Assembly: GCF_014700075.1 (NCBI RefSeq)
Contig: NZ_JACXBU010000001.1
Span: forward strand, 124,001-188,000
From: Pseudomonas sp. JM0905a
Lineage (GTDB): Bacteria > Pseudomonadota > Gammaproteobacteria > Pseudomonadales > Pseudomonadaceae
Direction: 5' to 3'
Length of the DNA: 64,000 nt
Shown here: in pieces, positions 53,004 through 61,454 of the stretch
Numbering within the stretch: position 1 is the stretch's first letter
Layout: the number at the start of each line of letters is the position of its first letter
The notes under the pieces: model-generated
Database searches by the model: none
What the model saw: only the letters and a program-made list of their open reading frames with translations
Told to the model about the DNA's origin: nothing
Program-made: the position numbers and the translations under genes

Positions 53004-53471
53004 TTATGCCGGCTCCTGGCAGACATCCACCCACTGCGCTTCCACCAGCTCGGCCATGTAGTCCGGGGCGATGCGCACGGCGCTGTGCACGGCGCCGGCC
53101 GCCGGCACCACTTCATCGAAGGCCTGCAGGGAACGGTCGCAGTAGACCGGCAGCGGGGTTGCCAGCCCGAACGGGCAGACGCCGCCCACCGGGTGGCTGG
53201 TCAGGGCTTCCACCGTCTCGGCATCCAGCATCTTCGCCTTGGCGCCGAAGGTTTCCTTGAACTTGCGGTTGTCGATCCGCGCGTCGCCACGGGCCACCAC
53301 CAGCACGGCGTCCTCACCGACGCGGAAGGCCAGGGTCTTGGCGATGCGGCCAGGCTCGACGCCATGGGCTTCAGCGGCCAGTGCCACGGTGGCGGTGCTG
53401 GTATGCAGTTCGATGATGTCGATTTCCGGCGCCTTCCCGGCGAAGAAGGCGCGGACCGATTCAAGGCTCAT
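53004..53471 (-). CDS. YbaK/EbsC-family aminoacyl-tRNA deacylase
   Basis: A 155-residue YbaK/ProX-like editing-domain protein that hydrolyses mischarged tRNA (for example Cys- or Ala-tRNAPro) in the cytosol. Seen: RIAKTLAFRVGEDAVLVVARGDARIDNRKFKE with the conserved Lys, then HPVGGVCPFG and the late hydrophobic strand. The ATG at 53471 follows AAGGGA at proper spacing; the frame opens at 53528. It lies 64 bp after the next leftward gene, possibly in the same transcript. Confidence 0.88.
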   Translation of the reverse strand: MSLESVRAFFAGKAPEIDIIELHTSTATVALAAEAHGVEPGRIAKTLAFRVGEDAVLVVARGDARIDNRKFKETFGAKAKMLDAETVEALTSHPVGGVCPFGLATPLPVYCDRSLQAFDEVVPAAGAVHSAVRIAPDYMAELVEAQWVDVCQEPA

Positions 53472-53535
53472 GGGCGATCCCTTCTGGTAAAGGTACGAAT
53501 CCTTGTGCAGGCGCAGGGCCTGCGTCAATCCGGAT

Positions 53536-54177
53536 TCAGCGGCCCAGCCGGCGCAGTTCGTCCGACTCGATGATGCGAATTCCGTCCTGTTCCTCCAGTG
53601 CCAGGCGCCAGAGCGCGCGGGCCAGGGTGCAGACGTCGATACCCCGGTACTTGCCTGGCAGCCAGCGCATGACGGCCGCCGCGATGCGCTCGCCGAAGCG
53701 GAATTCGTTGCGCGGCCCCATCAGCAGGGAGGGGCGCGCGATGGTCAGCTGCGGCCAGTCCATGGCTTTCAGGGCTTCTTCCATCTCGCCCTTCACCTTG
53801 TTGTAGAAGATCGGGGACGACTGGTTGGCGCCGAGGGCGCTGATCACGATGAAGTGCCGTGCGCCCAGTTCGCGGGCACGGCGGGCGGCGGCCAGTACCA
53901 GGTCCAGGTCGACCGCGCGGAAGGCTTCCTGGGAGCCGGCCTGGCGGATGGTGCTGCCCAGGCAGCAGAAGGCGACGTCTATCCGGCCTTGCAGCTGCGG
54001 CAGCAGTTCGACCAGGGGCCCGACGGGGTTCTGCAGGTGCGGGTGCTCCGCCAGTGGGCGACGGGTCGGCGCCACGACCCTGGCGACCGTGGGTTCGTTG
54101 AGCAGGCGGTCGAGCAGGTGCTCGCCGGTCAGTCCAGTGGCGCCGGCGAGCAGTATGTGCTGGGGCGTCAAATGCAT
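53536..54177 (-). CDS. NAD(P)-binding atypical SDR (HTATIP2-like)
   Basis: A 213-residue single-domain Rossmann protein: [20 protein letters not shown] at the N terminus, [21 protein letters not shown], and [13 protein letters not shown] with the family's Ser. [11 protein letters not shown] segment supplies the Tyr-x-x-x-Lys-like pair. Relatives are NADPH-binding oxidoreductase homologues of HTATIP2/TIP30 and YbjT. Function is unknown. The ATG at 54177 has GGAG eight bases upstream. Confidence 0.85.
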   Translation of the reverse strand: MHLTPQHILLAGATGLTGEHLLDRLLNEPTVARVVAPTRRPLAEHPHLQNPVGPLVELLPQLQGRIDVAFCCLGSTIRQAGSQEAFRAVDLDLVLAAARRARELGARHFIVISALGANQSSPIFYNKVKGEMEEALKAMDWPQLTIARPSLLMGPRNEFRFGERIAAAVMRWLPGKYRGIDVCTLARALWRLALEEQDGIRIIESDELRRLGR

Positions 54178-54205
54178 ATTGTGTCTCCGCTGATACACGC
54201 TGAGC

Positions 54206-55933
54206 TTAGTGGTTGCGCGCGGTTTTGTCGGTGTTCGCGCTGCTCTGTGCGGTCAGGGCCTGCTCCGCCTGATGTTCGCGCAGTGCCCGCCAGCGGGCGG
54301 TGACGGCCTTCGGCGCCCAGATCTGTGGTTCCGACGCTTCGAAGTCGTCGGCTTTCTCACGCTCGGCGACTTTTTCCTTGGCGATGCCGAAGGCACGTTC
54401 CAGGTCATCGGTCTCGCTGAAGGCGTCGGCGAACAGGGCGCGACCGAAGTAGGTGAAGTCGTTCTCTTCGGAGCAACCGAAGGACACGCGATCGGAGCGG
54501 GCGGCGGTCATGATCAGGGTCTTCTCATCCTTCAAGGGTGGAATGAAACCACCGGAGAAACAGGCAGAAATCACCAGCACCTTGTACCTGTCCTTGAGAG
54601 GGTCGAGCAGGTTCGCGAGTTCCTGTGCCGGCAGGTGGCTCAGTTTCAGGCCGGGCTGCTCCAGGGCCAGTTCGTGGGTCGGCGAGCCGTGGCTGGTGAG
54701 GTAGATGAACACCAGGTCTTCCGGACCGCTGCGCCGGGCGACCGCCTGGATGGCTCGGGCAAGGCTTTCGCGGGTGGCCAGGGGGCGGTCGGCCATGTGC
54801 TCGCGGTGGTTGACCAGGGTGATCTGGCCATGGGCGCCGAAGCGTTCGGCCAGGAGCCTGGAAACGTAGTCCGCTTCGCGCAGGAACACGCTTTGGCGCC
54901 CGTCGCCGGCGAGGCTGATGGAGTAGAGCTCCACCTCCGGGGTGGAGGCCGGCACGGCGTCGATGGCTTGCTGGAGCAGGCCGCCCTGGGCCAGAAGTCC
55001 GACTTCCAGGGGATCGGGCAGGGCCTTGCCCTGTTCGTCGCGGATGCGTGTGCCGTCCTGCCAGACGCCCGCTTCATGCTTGCCGTCCGCCAGTGTCAGC
55101 GTGCCGGTGCCGCTGTAGAGACCGTCGTTGAAGTGGCCCTGGTAGCGGCTGCCGTCGGCCAGGTTCAGCTTGCCTTCACCCTGGTAGCGCCAGTGCTTGA
55201 AGTGACCCCGGTAATGGCTGCCGTCGGCGCCGATGAACTCGCCCTCGCCAACCAGGTTGCCCTCCTTGAACTTGCCGCTCCAGACATCGCCGTCGGCACT
55301 GGTGAAGCGACCCTTGCCATCGAACAGGCTGTCCTTGAACTCGCCGATGTAGTGGGAGCCGTCTTCGCCCTGGTAGGCACCCTGGCCCTGGAGCTGGCCG
55401 CGCTTGAAGCGGCCGCTGAAACGGTTGCCGGCTTCGTCGGTGCGGACTCCTTCGCCGTCCGGCGTGCCGGCACTGAAGAGGCCCTGGTAGTTGCTGCCAT
55501 CGGGCCACTCGAGGCTGCCGAAGCCCTGGTACTTGTCATTGCGGAACTGGCCGCGATAGGTGACGCCGCCCTGGCGCAGGGTGCCTTCGCCATCGAACTG
55601 GTTATGGGCGAAGCCGCCTTCGTAGGTGGTGCCATTGCCGTAGGCAAGGCGGCCCTGGCCGTGGAACAGGCCGGCTTTGAATTCGCCGATGTAGACCAGG
55701 CCATTGGGACCATGCCATTCGCCCTGGCCATCCGGCTGGCCATCCTTGAACTGGCCCTCGAACCAGGTGCCATTGTTGTAGTCCAGGCGCCCCGGACCTT
55801 GCAGCAGGCCGTCGACCAGATCGCCGCGATAACGGGAGCCGTCCGGCAGGCGGGCGTCCGGCGGGGTCAGGGGTTCTCCTTCGCCGCAGGCCGCAAGTAG
55901 CAGTGCGAGCGTGAGGGGCAGAAGCGGCTTCAT
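54206..55933 (-). CDS. MORN-repeat lipoprotein with C13 caspase-like peptidase domain
   Basis: A 575-residue exported lipoprotein (lipobox LLAAC, Cys16). About a dozen MORN repeats (about 30-295, units such as [21 protein letters not shown]) are followed by a C13/caspase-fold peptidase domain (about 335-560). The catalytic dyad is visible as His415 in LTSHGSP and Cys458 in [14 protein letters not shown] repeats may bind lipids or the cell wall. The target of the peptidase is unknown. The ATG at 55933 is chosen because the signal peptide starts there. It is downstream of the maoC-like gene but separated from it by a terminator. Confidence 0.92.
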   Translation of the reverse strand: MKPLLPLTLALLLAACGEGEPLTPPDARLPDGSRYRGDLVDGLLQGPGRLDYNNGTWFEGQFKDGQPDGQGEWHGPNGLVYIGEFKAGLFHGQGRLAYGNGTTYEGGFAHNQFDGEGTLRQGGVTYRGQFRNDKYQGFGSLEWPDGSNYQGLFSAGTPDGEGVRTDEAGNRFSGRFKRGQLQGQGAYQGEDGSHYIGEFKDSLFDGKGRFTSADGDVWSGKFKEGNLVGEGEFIGADGSHYRGHFKHWRYQGEGKLNLADGSRYQGHFNDGLYSGTGTLTLADGKHEAGVWQDGTRIRDEQGKALPDPLEVGLLAQGGLLQQAIDAVPASTPEVELYSISLAGDGRQSVFLREADYVSRLLAERFGAHGQITLVNHREHMADRPLATRESLARAIQAVARRSGPEDLVFIYLTSHGSPTHELALEQPGLKLSHLPAQELANLLDPLKDRYKVLVISACFSGGFIPPLKDEKTLIMTAARSDRVSFGCSEENDFTYFGRALFADAFSETDDLERAFGIAKEKVAEREKADDFEASEPQIWAPKAVTARWRALREHQAEQALTAQSSANTDKTARNH

Positions 55934-55973
55934 CGGGTGTCCTTTTCCTGGCATCTGCCCTTCAGTTTGGCGC

Positions 55974-56001
55974 AAAAAAGCCCGCTGCTGCGGGCTTTTT
56001 T
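55974..56001. terminator. Symmetric rho-independent terminator
   Basis: Stem GCCCGC / GCGGGC with loop TGCT, flanked by AAAAAA and TTTTTT, so it can work in both directions. It ends the leftward maoC-like transcript. Confidence 0.92.
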
Positions 56002-56017
56002 GCGGCCTGGCTACGGC

Positions 56018-56473
56018 TTAGACGAAGCAGAGGCTCAGGGATTCTGCGATGTAGGCGGGCTTCTGCTGGCCTTCGATTTCCAGGGTGCAGAGGGCCTTGA
56101 TCAGCCATTGACCGGGGTTCTTCTCGTTGACGTCGATGACCTTTACAGCCAGGCGCACGCGGGAATCCACCTTCACCGGCTGGATGAAGCGCACGCTGTC
56201 GAGGCCGTAGTTGACGACCATCTTCGCGCCTTCAGGCAGGACCAGCAGGCCGTCGATCAACTTCGGAATCAGCGACAGGCTGAGGAAACCATGGGCGATG
56301 GTGGAACCGAAGGGGGTTTGCTTGGCGCGCTCAGGGTCGACGTGGATGAACTGGTGGTCTTCGGTGCATTCGGCGAACTGGTTGATGCGGTTCTGGTCGA
56401 TACTGATCCAGTCCGAGTGGCCCAAATCCTTGCCAACGTAATTCTTCAGTTCCGCTACTGGTACGTACGCCAT
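56018..56473 (-). CDS. MaoC-family (R)-specific enoyl hydratase-like protein
   Basis: A 151-residue single hot-dog-fold protein with the hydratase signature ISIDQNRINQFAECTEDHQFIHVD, holding the catalytic Asp and His, and FGSTIAHGFLSLSLIPKL after it. Such enzymes hydrate trans-2-enoyl-CoA to (R)-3-hydroxyacyl-CoA. It is probably monocistronic: a strong terminator follows and the ATG has GGAGGAT upstream. Confidence 0.9.
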   Translation of the reverse strand: MAYVPVAELKNYVGKDLGHSDWISIDQNRINQFAECTEDHQFIHVDPERAKQTPFGSTIAHGFLSLSLIPKLIDGLLVLPEGAKMVVNYGLDSVRFIQPVKVDSRVRLAVKVIDVNEKNPGQWLIKALCTLEIEGQQKPAYIAESLSLCFV

Positions 56474-56688
56474 ACGTCATCCTCCGTGGATGCAGTGTTT
56501 TAATTTTTCTGGTCCGGGGGGCGTGGCCCCTCGTTTGCGTGCCCGGCGTAGATCAACACGCCGGAGGAGGTCGGTCAAGACGGCATGCCCCCTGCGAATG
56601 GCGGGTTATAGCGCGGCGGCGGGCAGGCCTATAATGCCCCCGTCCCGGCCGAGGCCCGCCTGGCCGGACCTGACCCGTGGAGAACCTC

Positions 56689-57051
56689 ATGCTGTTGCGC
56701 GGACTGACCTGGCTGGTGCTGTTCCAGCTGATCGGTAGCGGGCTCAATGCCCTGTTCCTGTCCATGCTGCCCGGGCCCATCATCGGGCTGGTGCTGCTCT
56801 TCCTCTATCTGCTGACGCGTGGCGAAGTGAGCGAGCCGCTGAGCCTGGCCGCCAGCAGCCTGCTGCGTTACCTGCCGTTGCTGCTGGTGCCGCCGGCGGT
56901 GGGCGTGATGGTCTATGCCCAGGCCATCTGGGCGGACTTCTGGGCCATTGTCGGAGTCCTGGTGCTGTCCTTGCTGACCGCTTTCATCTTCTGTGGCTGG
57001 CTGATGCAGAAGCTCATCGATCGCCAGGCACGCCGCGAGGAGGACGCATGA
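56689..57051 (+). CDS. CidA/LrgA-family holin-like membrane protein
   Basis: A 120-residue protein with four hydrophobic segments, starting LLRGLTWLVLFQLIGSGL and containing LPGPIIGLVLLFLYLLT, the hallmark of CidA/LrgA. The ATG at 56689 has GGAG at proper spacing; a GTG at 56677 overlaps that site. It overlaps the LrgB-like gene by 4 bp. The pair is linked to murein hydrolase control and, in some bacteria, pyruvate transport. Confidence 0.9.
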   Translation: MLLRGLTWLVLFQLIGSGLNALFLSMLPGPIIGLVLLFLYLLTRGEVSEPLSLAASSLLRYLPLLLVPPAVGVMVYAQAIWADFWAIVGVLVLSLLTAFIFCGWLMQKLIDRQARREEDA

Positions 57052-57764
57052 ACCTCGACTGGCAAGCCGCCGTGCAGGCGGTGGTGCATCACCCCCTGTT
57101 CGGTTTCGGCATGACCCTGGCGGTCTACCAGCTGGCCCTGGCCGCCTACGAGAAGACCCGCTGGGTGTTCCTGCAGCCGGTGCTGCTGTCCATGCTGCTG
57201 CTGATCGGCGTATTGCTGGCGTTCGGCATCACCTATCAGGAGTACCGTCAGAGTACCCAGCTGCTGACGGTGTTCCTCGGCCCGGCCACCGTGGCGTTGG
57301 CGGTGCCGTTGTTCCTCAATCTGCGGCGGATTCGCCAGCTGTTCTGGCCCACCCTGCTGACGCTGGTGTTCGGCGGGCTCTTCGCTACGCTGTCGGTAGC
57401 GGCGCTGGGCTGGTGGTTCGGCACCGAGCAGATGGTGCTGATGACCCTGTTGCCGAAATCGGTGACCTCACCCATCGCCATGTTGGTGGCCGAGCAGCTC
57501 GGCGGGGTAGCGGCCCTGGCGGCGGTGTTCGTGCTGATCACCGGCGTGCTCGGCGCCATACTCGGGCCGGAGCTGCTGCGCCGTTGTGGTGTGCACCATC
57601 CGGCCGCCCAGGGCATGGCCCTGGGGCTCACCGCCCACGCCGTGGGTACTGCGCGGGCATTGCAGGAAGGCGAGGAGTGCGGTGCCTTCGCCGCCCTGGC
57701 GATGAGCCTGATGGGCGTTGCCACCGCGGTGCTGCTGCCGCTCGCCGTTGCCATGATTGCTTGA
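57048..57764 (+). CDS. LrgB/CidB-family membrane protein
   Basis: A 238-residue polytopic membrane protein with 7-8 helices: TMLLPKSVTSPIAM-like LMTLLPKSVTSPIAMLVAEQ and GVHHPAAQGMALGLTAHAVG are family signatures. It is translationally coupled to the CidA/LrgA gene and is followed 9 bp later by the Lon-domain gene. Confidence 0.92.
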   Translation: MNLDWQAAVQAVVHHPLFGFGMTLAVYQLALAAYEKTRWVFLQPVLLSMLLLIGVLLAFGITYQEYRQSTQLLTVFLGPATVALAVPLFLNLRRIRQLFWPTLLTLVFGGLFATLSVAALGWWFGTEQMVLMTLLPKSVTSPIAMLVAEQLGGVAALAAVFVLITGVLGAILGPELLRRCGVHHPAAQGMALGLTAHAVGTARALQEGEECGAFAALAMSLMGVATAVLLPLAVAMIA

Positions 57765-57773
57765 GGTCGATGC

Positions 57774-58364
57774 ATGAAGCTGCCGCTGTTCCCGCTGAAC
57801 ACCGTGTTGTTTCCGGGGTGCACCCTGGATCTGCAGATATTCGAGGCGCGCTACCTGGACATGATCGGGCGCTGCATGAAGCGCGGCGAAGGCTTCGGCG
57901 TGGTGTGCATCCTCGAAGGCCAGGAAGTGGGCGAGGCCGCCAGCCGCTTCGCCGCCATCGGTTGTGAGGCGCTGGTTCGCGACTGGCAGCAGCGCCCCAA
58001 TGGTTTGCTGGGCATTCGCGTGGAGGGCGGTCGGCGCTTCCACGTGAGCAAGGCGGAAGTGCTGCACGACCAACTGACCCTGGCCGAGGTGGAATGGCTG
58101 GATGACGAACCCGAGCGGCCGCTACGCCCGGAGCACGCCGATCTTGCGGCCTTGCTCAATGCCCTGGCCGAGCACCCGATGGTCCAGGGGCTGGGCATGG
58201 GCGGTGTGGTGCACGGGCAGCAGGCGCTGGCCAACCAGCTGTCCTATCTGCTGCCCTTCCACATCAAGGAAAAGATCCACCTGCTGACCCTGAGCGATCC
58301 GGACGAACGCCTGGATTTCCTCCAGGGGTTGCTGGATCAGCTGCAGGGTGAATCCATCGCCTGA
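57774..58364 (+). CDS. Lon N-terminal (substrate-binding) domain protein
   Basis: A 196-residue protein consisting only of the Lon LAN domain: LPLFPLNTVLFPGCTLDLQIFEARYLDMIG at the start, FGVVCI, and VEGGRRFHVSK. It has neither ATPase nor protease domain. Role unknown; such proteins are common next to lrgAB-like genes in Pseudomonas. It converges on the DedA-PAP2 gene with only 31 bp between. Confidence 0.9.
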   Translation: MKLPLFPLNTVLFPGCTLDLQIFEARYLDMIGRCMKRGEGFGVVCILEGQEVGEAASRFAAIGCEALVRDWQQRPNGLLGIRVEGGRRFHVSKAEVLHDQLTLAEVEWLDDEPERPLRPEHADLAALLNALAEHPMVQGLGMGGVVHGQQALANQLSYLLPFHIKEKIHLLTLSDPDERLDFLQGLLDQLQGESIA

Positions 58365-58395
58365 GGCGGGATTCAACAGGCAGGGTTCGCGCCGG

Positions 58396-59712
58396 TCAGT
58401 AGCTGTATCGAGCCAGGGCTTCGGGCAGCGCCCAGACAGCGGCGCCGCCCAACAGGGCCAGGCAGGCCGGCAGGACCAGCAACCAGATGCGCGGTGCTAT
58501 CGCAGTAAGCGGCGCGGCGCGCTGCATCAGCGCCAGGCCCGCCGCCGCGATGCCGCCCGCCAGCAGGGCGCCGGCGAGGACGTCGGTGGGCCAGTGCACG
58601 CCGAGGTAGACCCGCGACAGGGCGATAGCCAGGGCCGGCAGGCAGGCCAGCAGCAGCCAGGTCAGACGCAGGCGTCCCGGCTGGCCGCGACCGGCCAGTA
58701 TCCCCAGTACCAGGAAGAAGGCGAAGGCTGCCGAGCTGTGCCCGCTGGGGAAGCTGAAGGTGGTCAGGGGCTCGGTGAGTACTTCCGGCCGCGCTCGTGC
58801 GAAGAAGTGCTTGAGTCCGGTATTGGCCAGCGCGGTCGCCACCAGGGTGCCGATGGCGAAGCAGGCGGGACGCCACTGGCGCAGCAGCAACAGCAGACCA
58901 CCGAGCAGGGCGCCGGCAAGGAGCTGGGTCGTGAAGTCGCCGAGGCGGGTGACCAGCACCATCAGTCGGTCGAGGCTGGCGTGGCGCTGCTCCTGGACCA
59001 GCGCCATCAGGCCCTGGTCCAGCGCCTGCAGGTGCGGCCAGCCGATCAGCAAGGCGCCCAGCGCTATCAGGCTCAGGCCTGCCGCCAGCGGGTTAGCCCA
59101 GCGCTTTTCACGCAGTGTGCTGTGGACGATCAGGCCGAGCATGGCCACTACCGCGACAATTACCACCCCGGCTTCGCCCCAGAAGCCTTCCGGCAGCGGC
59201 AGGCGCAAGGCGGCGCCGGTGGCCCAGCCGGGCACCAGGTAGGCCACGGCCCAGCCAGCGGCGGCCAGCATGCTCACGGCGACGAAACGCGGGAAGGGCA
59301 TGTCCAGCATGCCGGCGACCATCGGCAGCATGGGCCGCAGGGGGCCGATGTAGCGGCCCACCAGCAGGCTGGCGACGCCATAGCGCTGGAAGTAGTTCTC
59401 GGCGCCGCTGATCCATTCCGGGTGGTCCCGCAGCAGCGGCAGGTTGCGGATGTTCTGGTGGAAGCGGCGGCCCAGGCCGTAGGAAATCATGTCGCCCAGC
59501 AGCCCGCCGGTGTAGGCCAGCAGCAGGGTTTCCCAAAGCTCCAGCGCGCCGCTGCCGGCCATCACGCCGACGGCGAACAGCAGGGCGACGCCCGGTACCA
59601 CGATGCCGGCGATGGCCAGGCATTCAATGCAGGCGATCAGGAAGATGGCCAGGCCCAGCCATTCCGGATTGGCGCCGAGCCAGGCGGTAACCTGGTCGAA
59701 CCATTGACTCAT
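58396..59712 (-). CDS. DedA-PAP2 fusion membrane protein
   Basis: A 438-residue two-part membrane protein. The N-terminal half (about 1-200) is DedA/VTT (VVPGVALLFAVGVMAGSGAL, GRYIGPLRPMLPMVAGMLDMP). The C-terminal half (about 230-420) is a PAP2 phosphatase with KHFFARARPE, PSGHSSAAFAF and SRVYLGVHWPTDV motifs, all catalytic residues present. It probably flips and dephosphorylates undecaprenyl or phosphatidyl phosphates. The ATG at 59712 has GAGGA upstream and overlaps the end of the mpg gene by 4 bp. Confidence 0.92.
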   Translation of the reverse strand: MSQWFDQVTAWLGANPEWLGLAIFLIACIECLAIAGIVVPGVALLFAVGVMAGSGALELWETLLLAYTGGLLGDMISYGLGRRFHQNIRNLPLLRDHPEWISGAENYFQRYGVASLLVGRYIGPLRPMLPMVAGMLDMPFPRFVAVSMLAAAGWAVAYLVPGWATGAALRLPLPEGFWGEAGVVIVAVVAMLGLIVHSTLREKRWANPLAAGLSLIALGALLIGWPHLQALDQGLMALVQEQRHASLDRLMVLVTRLGDFTTQLLAGALLGGLLLLLRQWRPACFAIGTLVATALANTGLKHFFARARPEVLTEPLTTFSFPSGHSSAAFAFFLVLGILAGRGQPGRLRLTWLLLACLPALAIALSRVYLGVHWPTDVLAGALLAGGIAAAGLALMQRAAPLTAIAPRIWLLVLPACLALLGGAAVWALPEALARYSY

Positions 59713-60419
59713 GGGTGAATGTCCTCGATCAGCGTGAAGTCGCGTCCTTCGATCTGCCCGCGGCGCAGCGGATTGCGCGTGCAATGGCGGGCGTAGGCGG
59801 CGTCGACGAAGCGGTAGGGCAGGTGTTCGTCGCGGCCGTGGGGAATGCCCAGGCGCGCGGTCTGGATGATGGTGGCGGGGCGCTCGCCGACGTCTTCGAC
59901 GAACAGGCGCTGCCAGTCGAAGCGCTGGCCATCCCAGTCGGGCACCTTGAGGCCAAGGGAGCGGCACAGCAGGGTCTGGCCGGCGCAGAGGCGTTCGACC
60001 GGGCGTGGCCCGCCCTGGGCGTCGGGGTTGTTGCCTTGCATGGCGGCCAGCGAATCGGCGGGAGAGATGTCGTCTACCCAGGGGTGGCCGGACTTGATCA
60101 GTACTGCGTTACCGGCCCCGTGGGCGCTGAAGTTGAGCGAGTCGCCGCCGCGGGCGTAATACATGTAGATGTGCCCGCCATCGAGGAAGAGTGCGCGGCG
60201 CTTGTGGGTGTAACCGAGGGAAGCATGGCTGCCCTTGTCCACCAGGTAGTAGGCCTCGGTCTCGATGATGCGTGCGGCCAGCCAGCGGCCATCGATCCGG
60301 TGGCGGATCACCTTGCCCAGCAGTTCGCGGGCCACCTGCTGTGCGTCGCGGTCGAAGAAGGCATCGGTCAGCGGGCGGGCGCCAGGCCAGGGCAAACTAA
60401 GGATGGGATCGCAGGACAT
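59709..60419 (-). CDS. DNA-3-methyladenine glycosylase, AAG/MPG family
   Basis: A 236-residue base-excision repair enzyme of the eukaryotic-like AAG fold. Seen: VARELLGKVIRH, the catalytic Glu in ARIIETEAYY, HASLGYTHKRRALFL, the YMYYARGGDSLNF region and AVLIKSG. It removes alkylated purines. It is co-transcribed with, and overlaps, the DedA-PAP2 gene. Confidence 0.92.
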   Translation of the reverse strand: MSCDPILSLPWPGARPLTDAFFDRDAQQVARELLGKVIRHRIDGRWLAARIIETEAYYLVDKGSHASLGYTHKRRALFLDGGHIYMYYARGGDSLNFSAHGAGNAVLIKSGHPWVDDISPADSLAAMQGNNPDAQGGPRPVERLCAGQTLLCRSLGLKVPDWDGQRFDWQRLFVEDVGERPATIIQTARLGIPHGRDEHLPYRFVDAAYARHCTRNPLRRGQIEGRDFTLIEDIHP

Positions 60420-60534
60420 GGGGCTGTCGCAGGGTTACGGGTCGGAATAGGCTCGCGATTATACGGAAGCACGCTGAGCCGAAGCTGAATGCCGGCGTCG
60501 GAATCGTCACGCAAAATAACAAGAGCCCGTTGCC

Positions 60535-61380
60535 ATGTCCCGAGCCGCTCGCGTCGACAGTGCCCACATCACCCCCAGTGCGCACTACACCGGTTATGTC
60601 TGGTATCGCCACCAACTCGCCGAGGAACCCTTCGTCACTCCCTTCGGACGCTTCGCCCACGGCGTGCTGGCGCCGGTCAGCTGGGGCGCGCGCGTGGCCT
60701 TTGGTCTGGATGTTGAGCATTTCCTGTTGCAGCGCCACCTGTTGATTGACGCCCTGTTGCGCGAGGCCATCGAACAGCGCGGGGTGCGCCAGGTGGTGGA
60801 AATCGCCTGCGGCCTGTCGCCTCGGGGGCGGCGTTTCTGTTCCCGTTATCCGCAGCTGCGCTATCTGGAAGCCGACCTGCCGCCCATGGCCGCGCGCAAG
60901 CGCCTGCTGCTGCATGAAGAGGGTTGGCTGAATGCGCGGCATCAGGTGCGCCCTGTGGATATCCTCGCCGAGCACTGCGCGAACGACCTGCAGGCGCTGT
61001 TCTCCGGGCTGGATCGGGAAGAGTCGGTGCTGGTGATCACCGAAGGGCTGGTGAATTACTTCGAGCTGCCCGTAATAGAAGGCTTCTGGGCCCGCCTTGC
61101 GACGCAATTGCGCCAGTTCCCGTCCGCCAGCTATCTCACCGACCTCTATCCCGACCTGCGCGAGCACCCGCGCTACCGGCAATTGCGCTGGGGCATCGAC
61201 TTGGTGGGCCGCCTGACCCGTGGTCGCTATTACCTGCACTACCGAGGTGACGACGCCATAGTCGCCGGCTTTCAAGCGTGCGGCTTCGGCGAAGTCCGGG
61301 TGCATGACCCGAAGGAGCTGGAGGCGGCACCAGCGGATGCCTGGCCGGCGCTGGTGCGGGTGGTGGAGGGGCGAACCTGA
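60535..61380 (+). CDS. Class I SAM-dependent methyltransferase (LCMT/PPM1-like)
   Basis: A 281-residue methyltransferase of the leucine carboxyl methyltransferase-like group. Seen: VVEIACGLSPRGRRF (SAM-binding loop), YLEADLPPMAARKR, and SVLVITEGLVNYFELPVIEGFW. Target unknown; bacterial members often modify small molecules. The ATG at 60535 gives the full domain. It ends 15 bp before a REP element. Confidence 0.88.
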   Translation: MSRAARVDSAHITPSAHYTGYVWYRHQLAEEPFVTPFGRFAHGVLAPVSWGARVAFGLDVEHFLLQRHLLIDALLREAIEQRGVRQVVEIACGLSPRGRRFCSRYPQLRYLEADLPPMAARKRLLLHEEGWLNARHQVRPVDILAEHCANDLQALFSGLDREESVLVITEGLVNYFELPVIEGFWARLATQLRQFPSASYLTDLYPDLREHPRYRQLRWGIDLVGRLTRGRYYLHYRGDDAIVAGFQACGFGEVRVHDPKELEAAPADAWPALVRVVEGRT

Positions 61381-61394
61381 GGATGGACTTCTGA

Positions 61395-61434
61395 TGTGGG
61401 AGCGAATTTATTCGCGAATGAATTCGCTCCCACA
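61395..61434. repeat. REP palindrome
   Basis: A 40-bp near-perfect palindrome with arms TGTGGGAGCGAATT and AATTCGCTCCCACA around a short AT-rich centre holding CGCGAAT. It is placed between convergent genes and almost identical to the element at 52947. Confidence 0.8.
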
Positions 61435-61454
61435 ATAACGGCGGCAGTCCGAGG

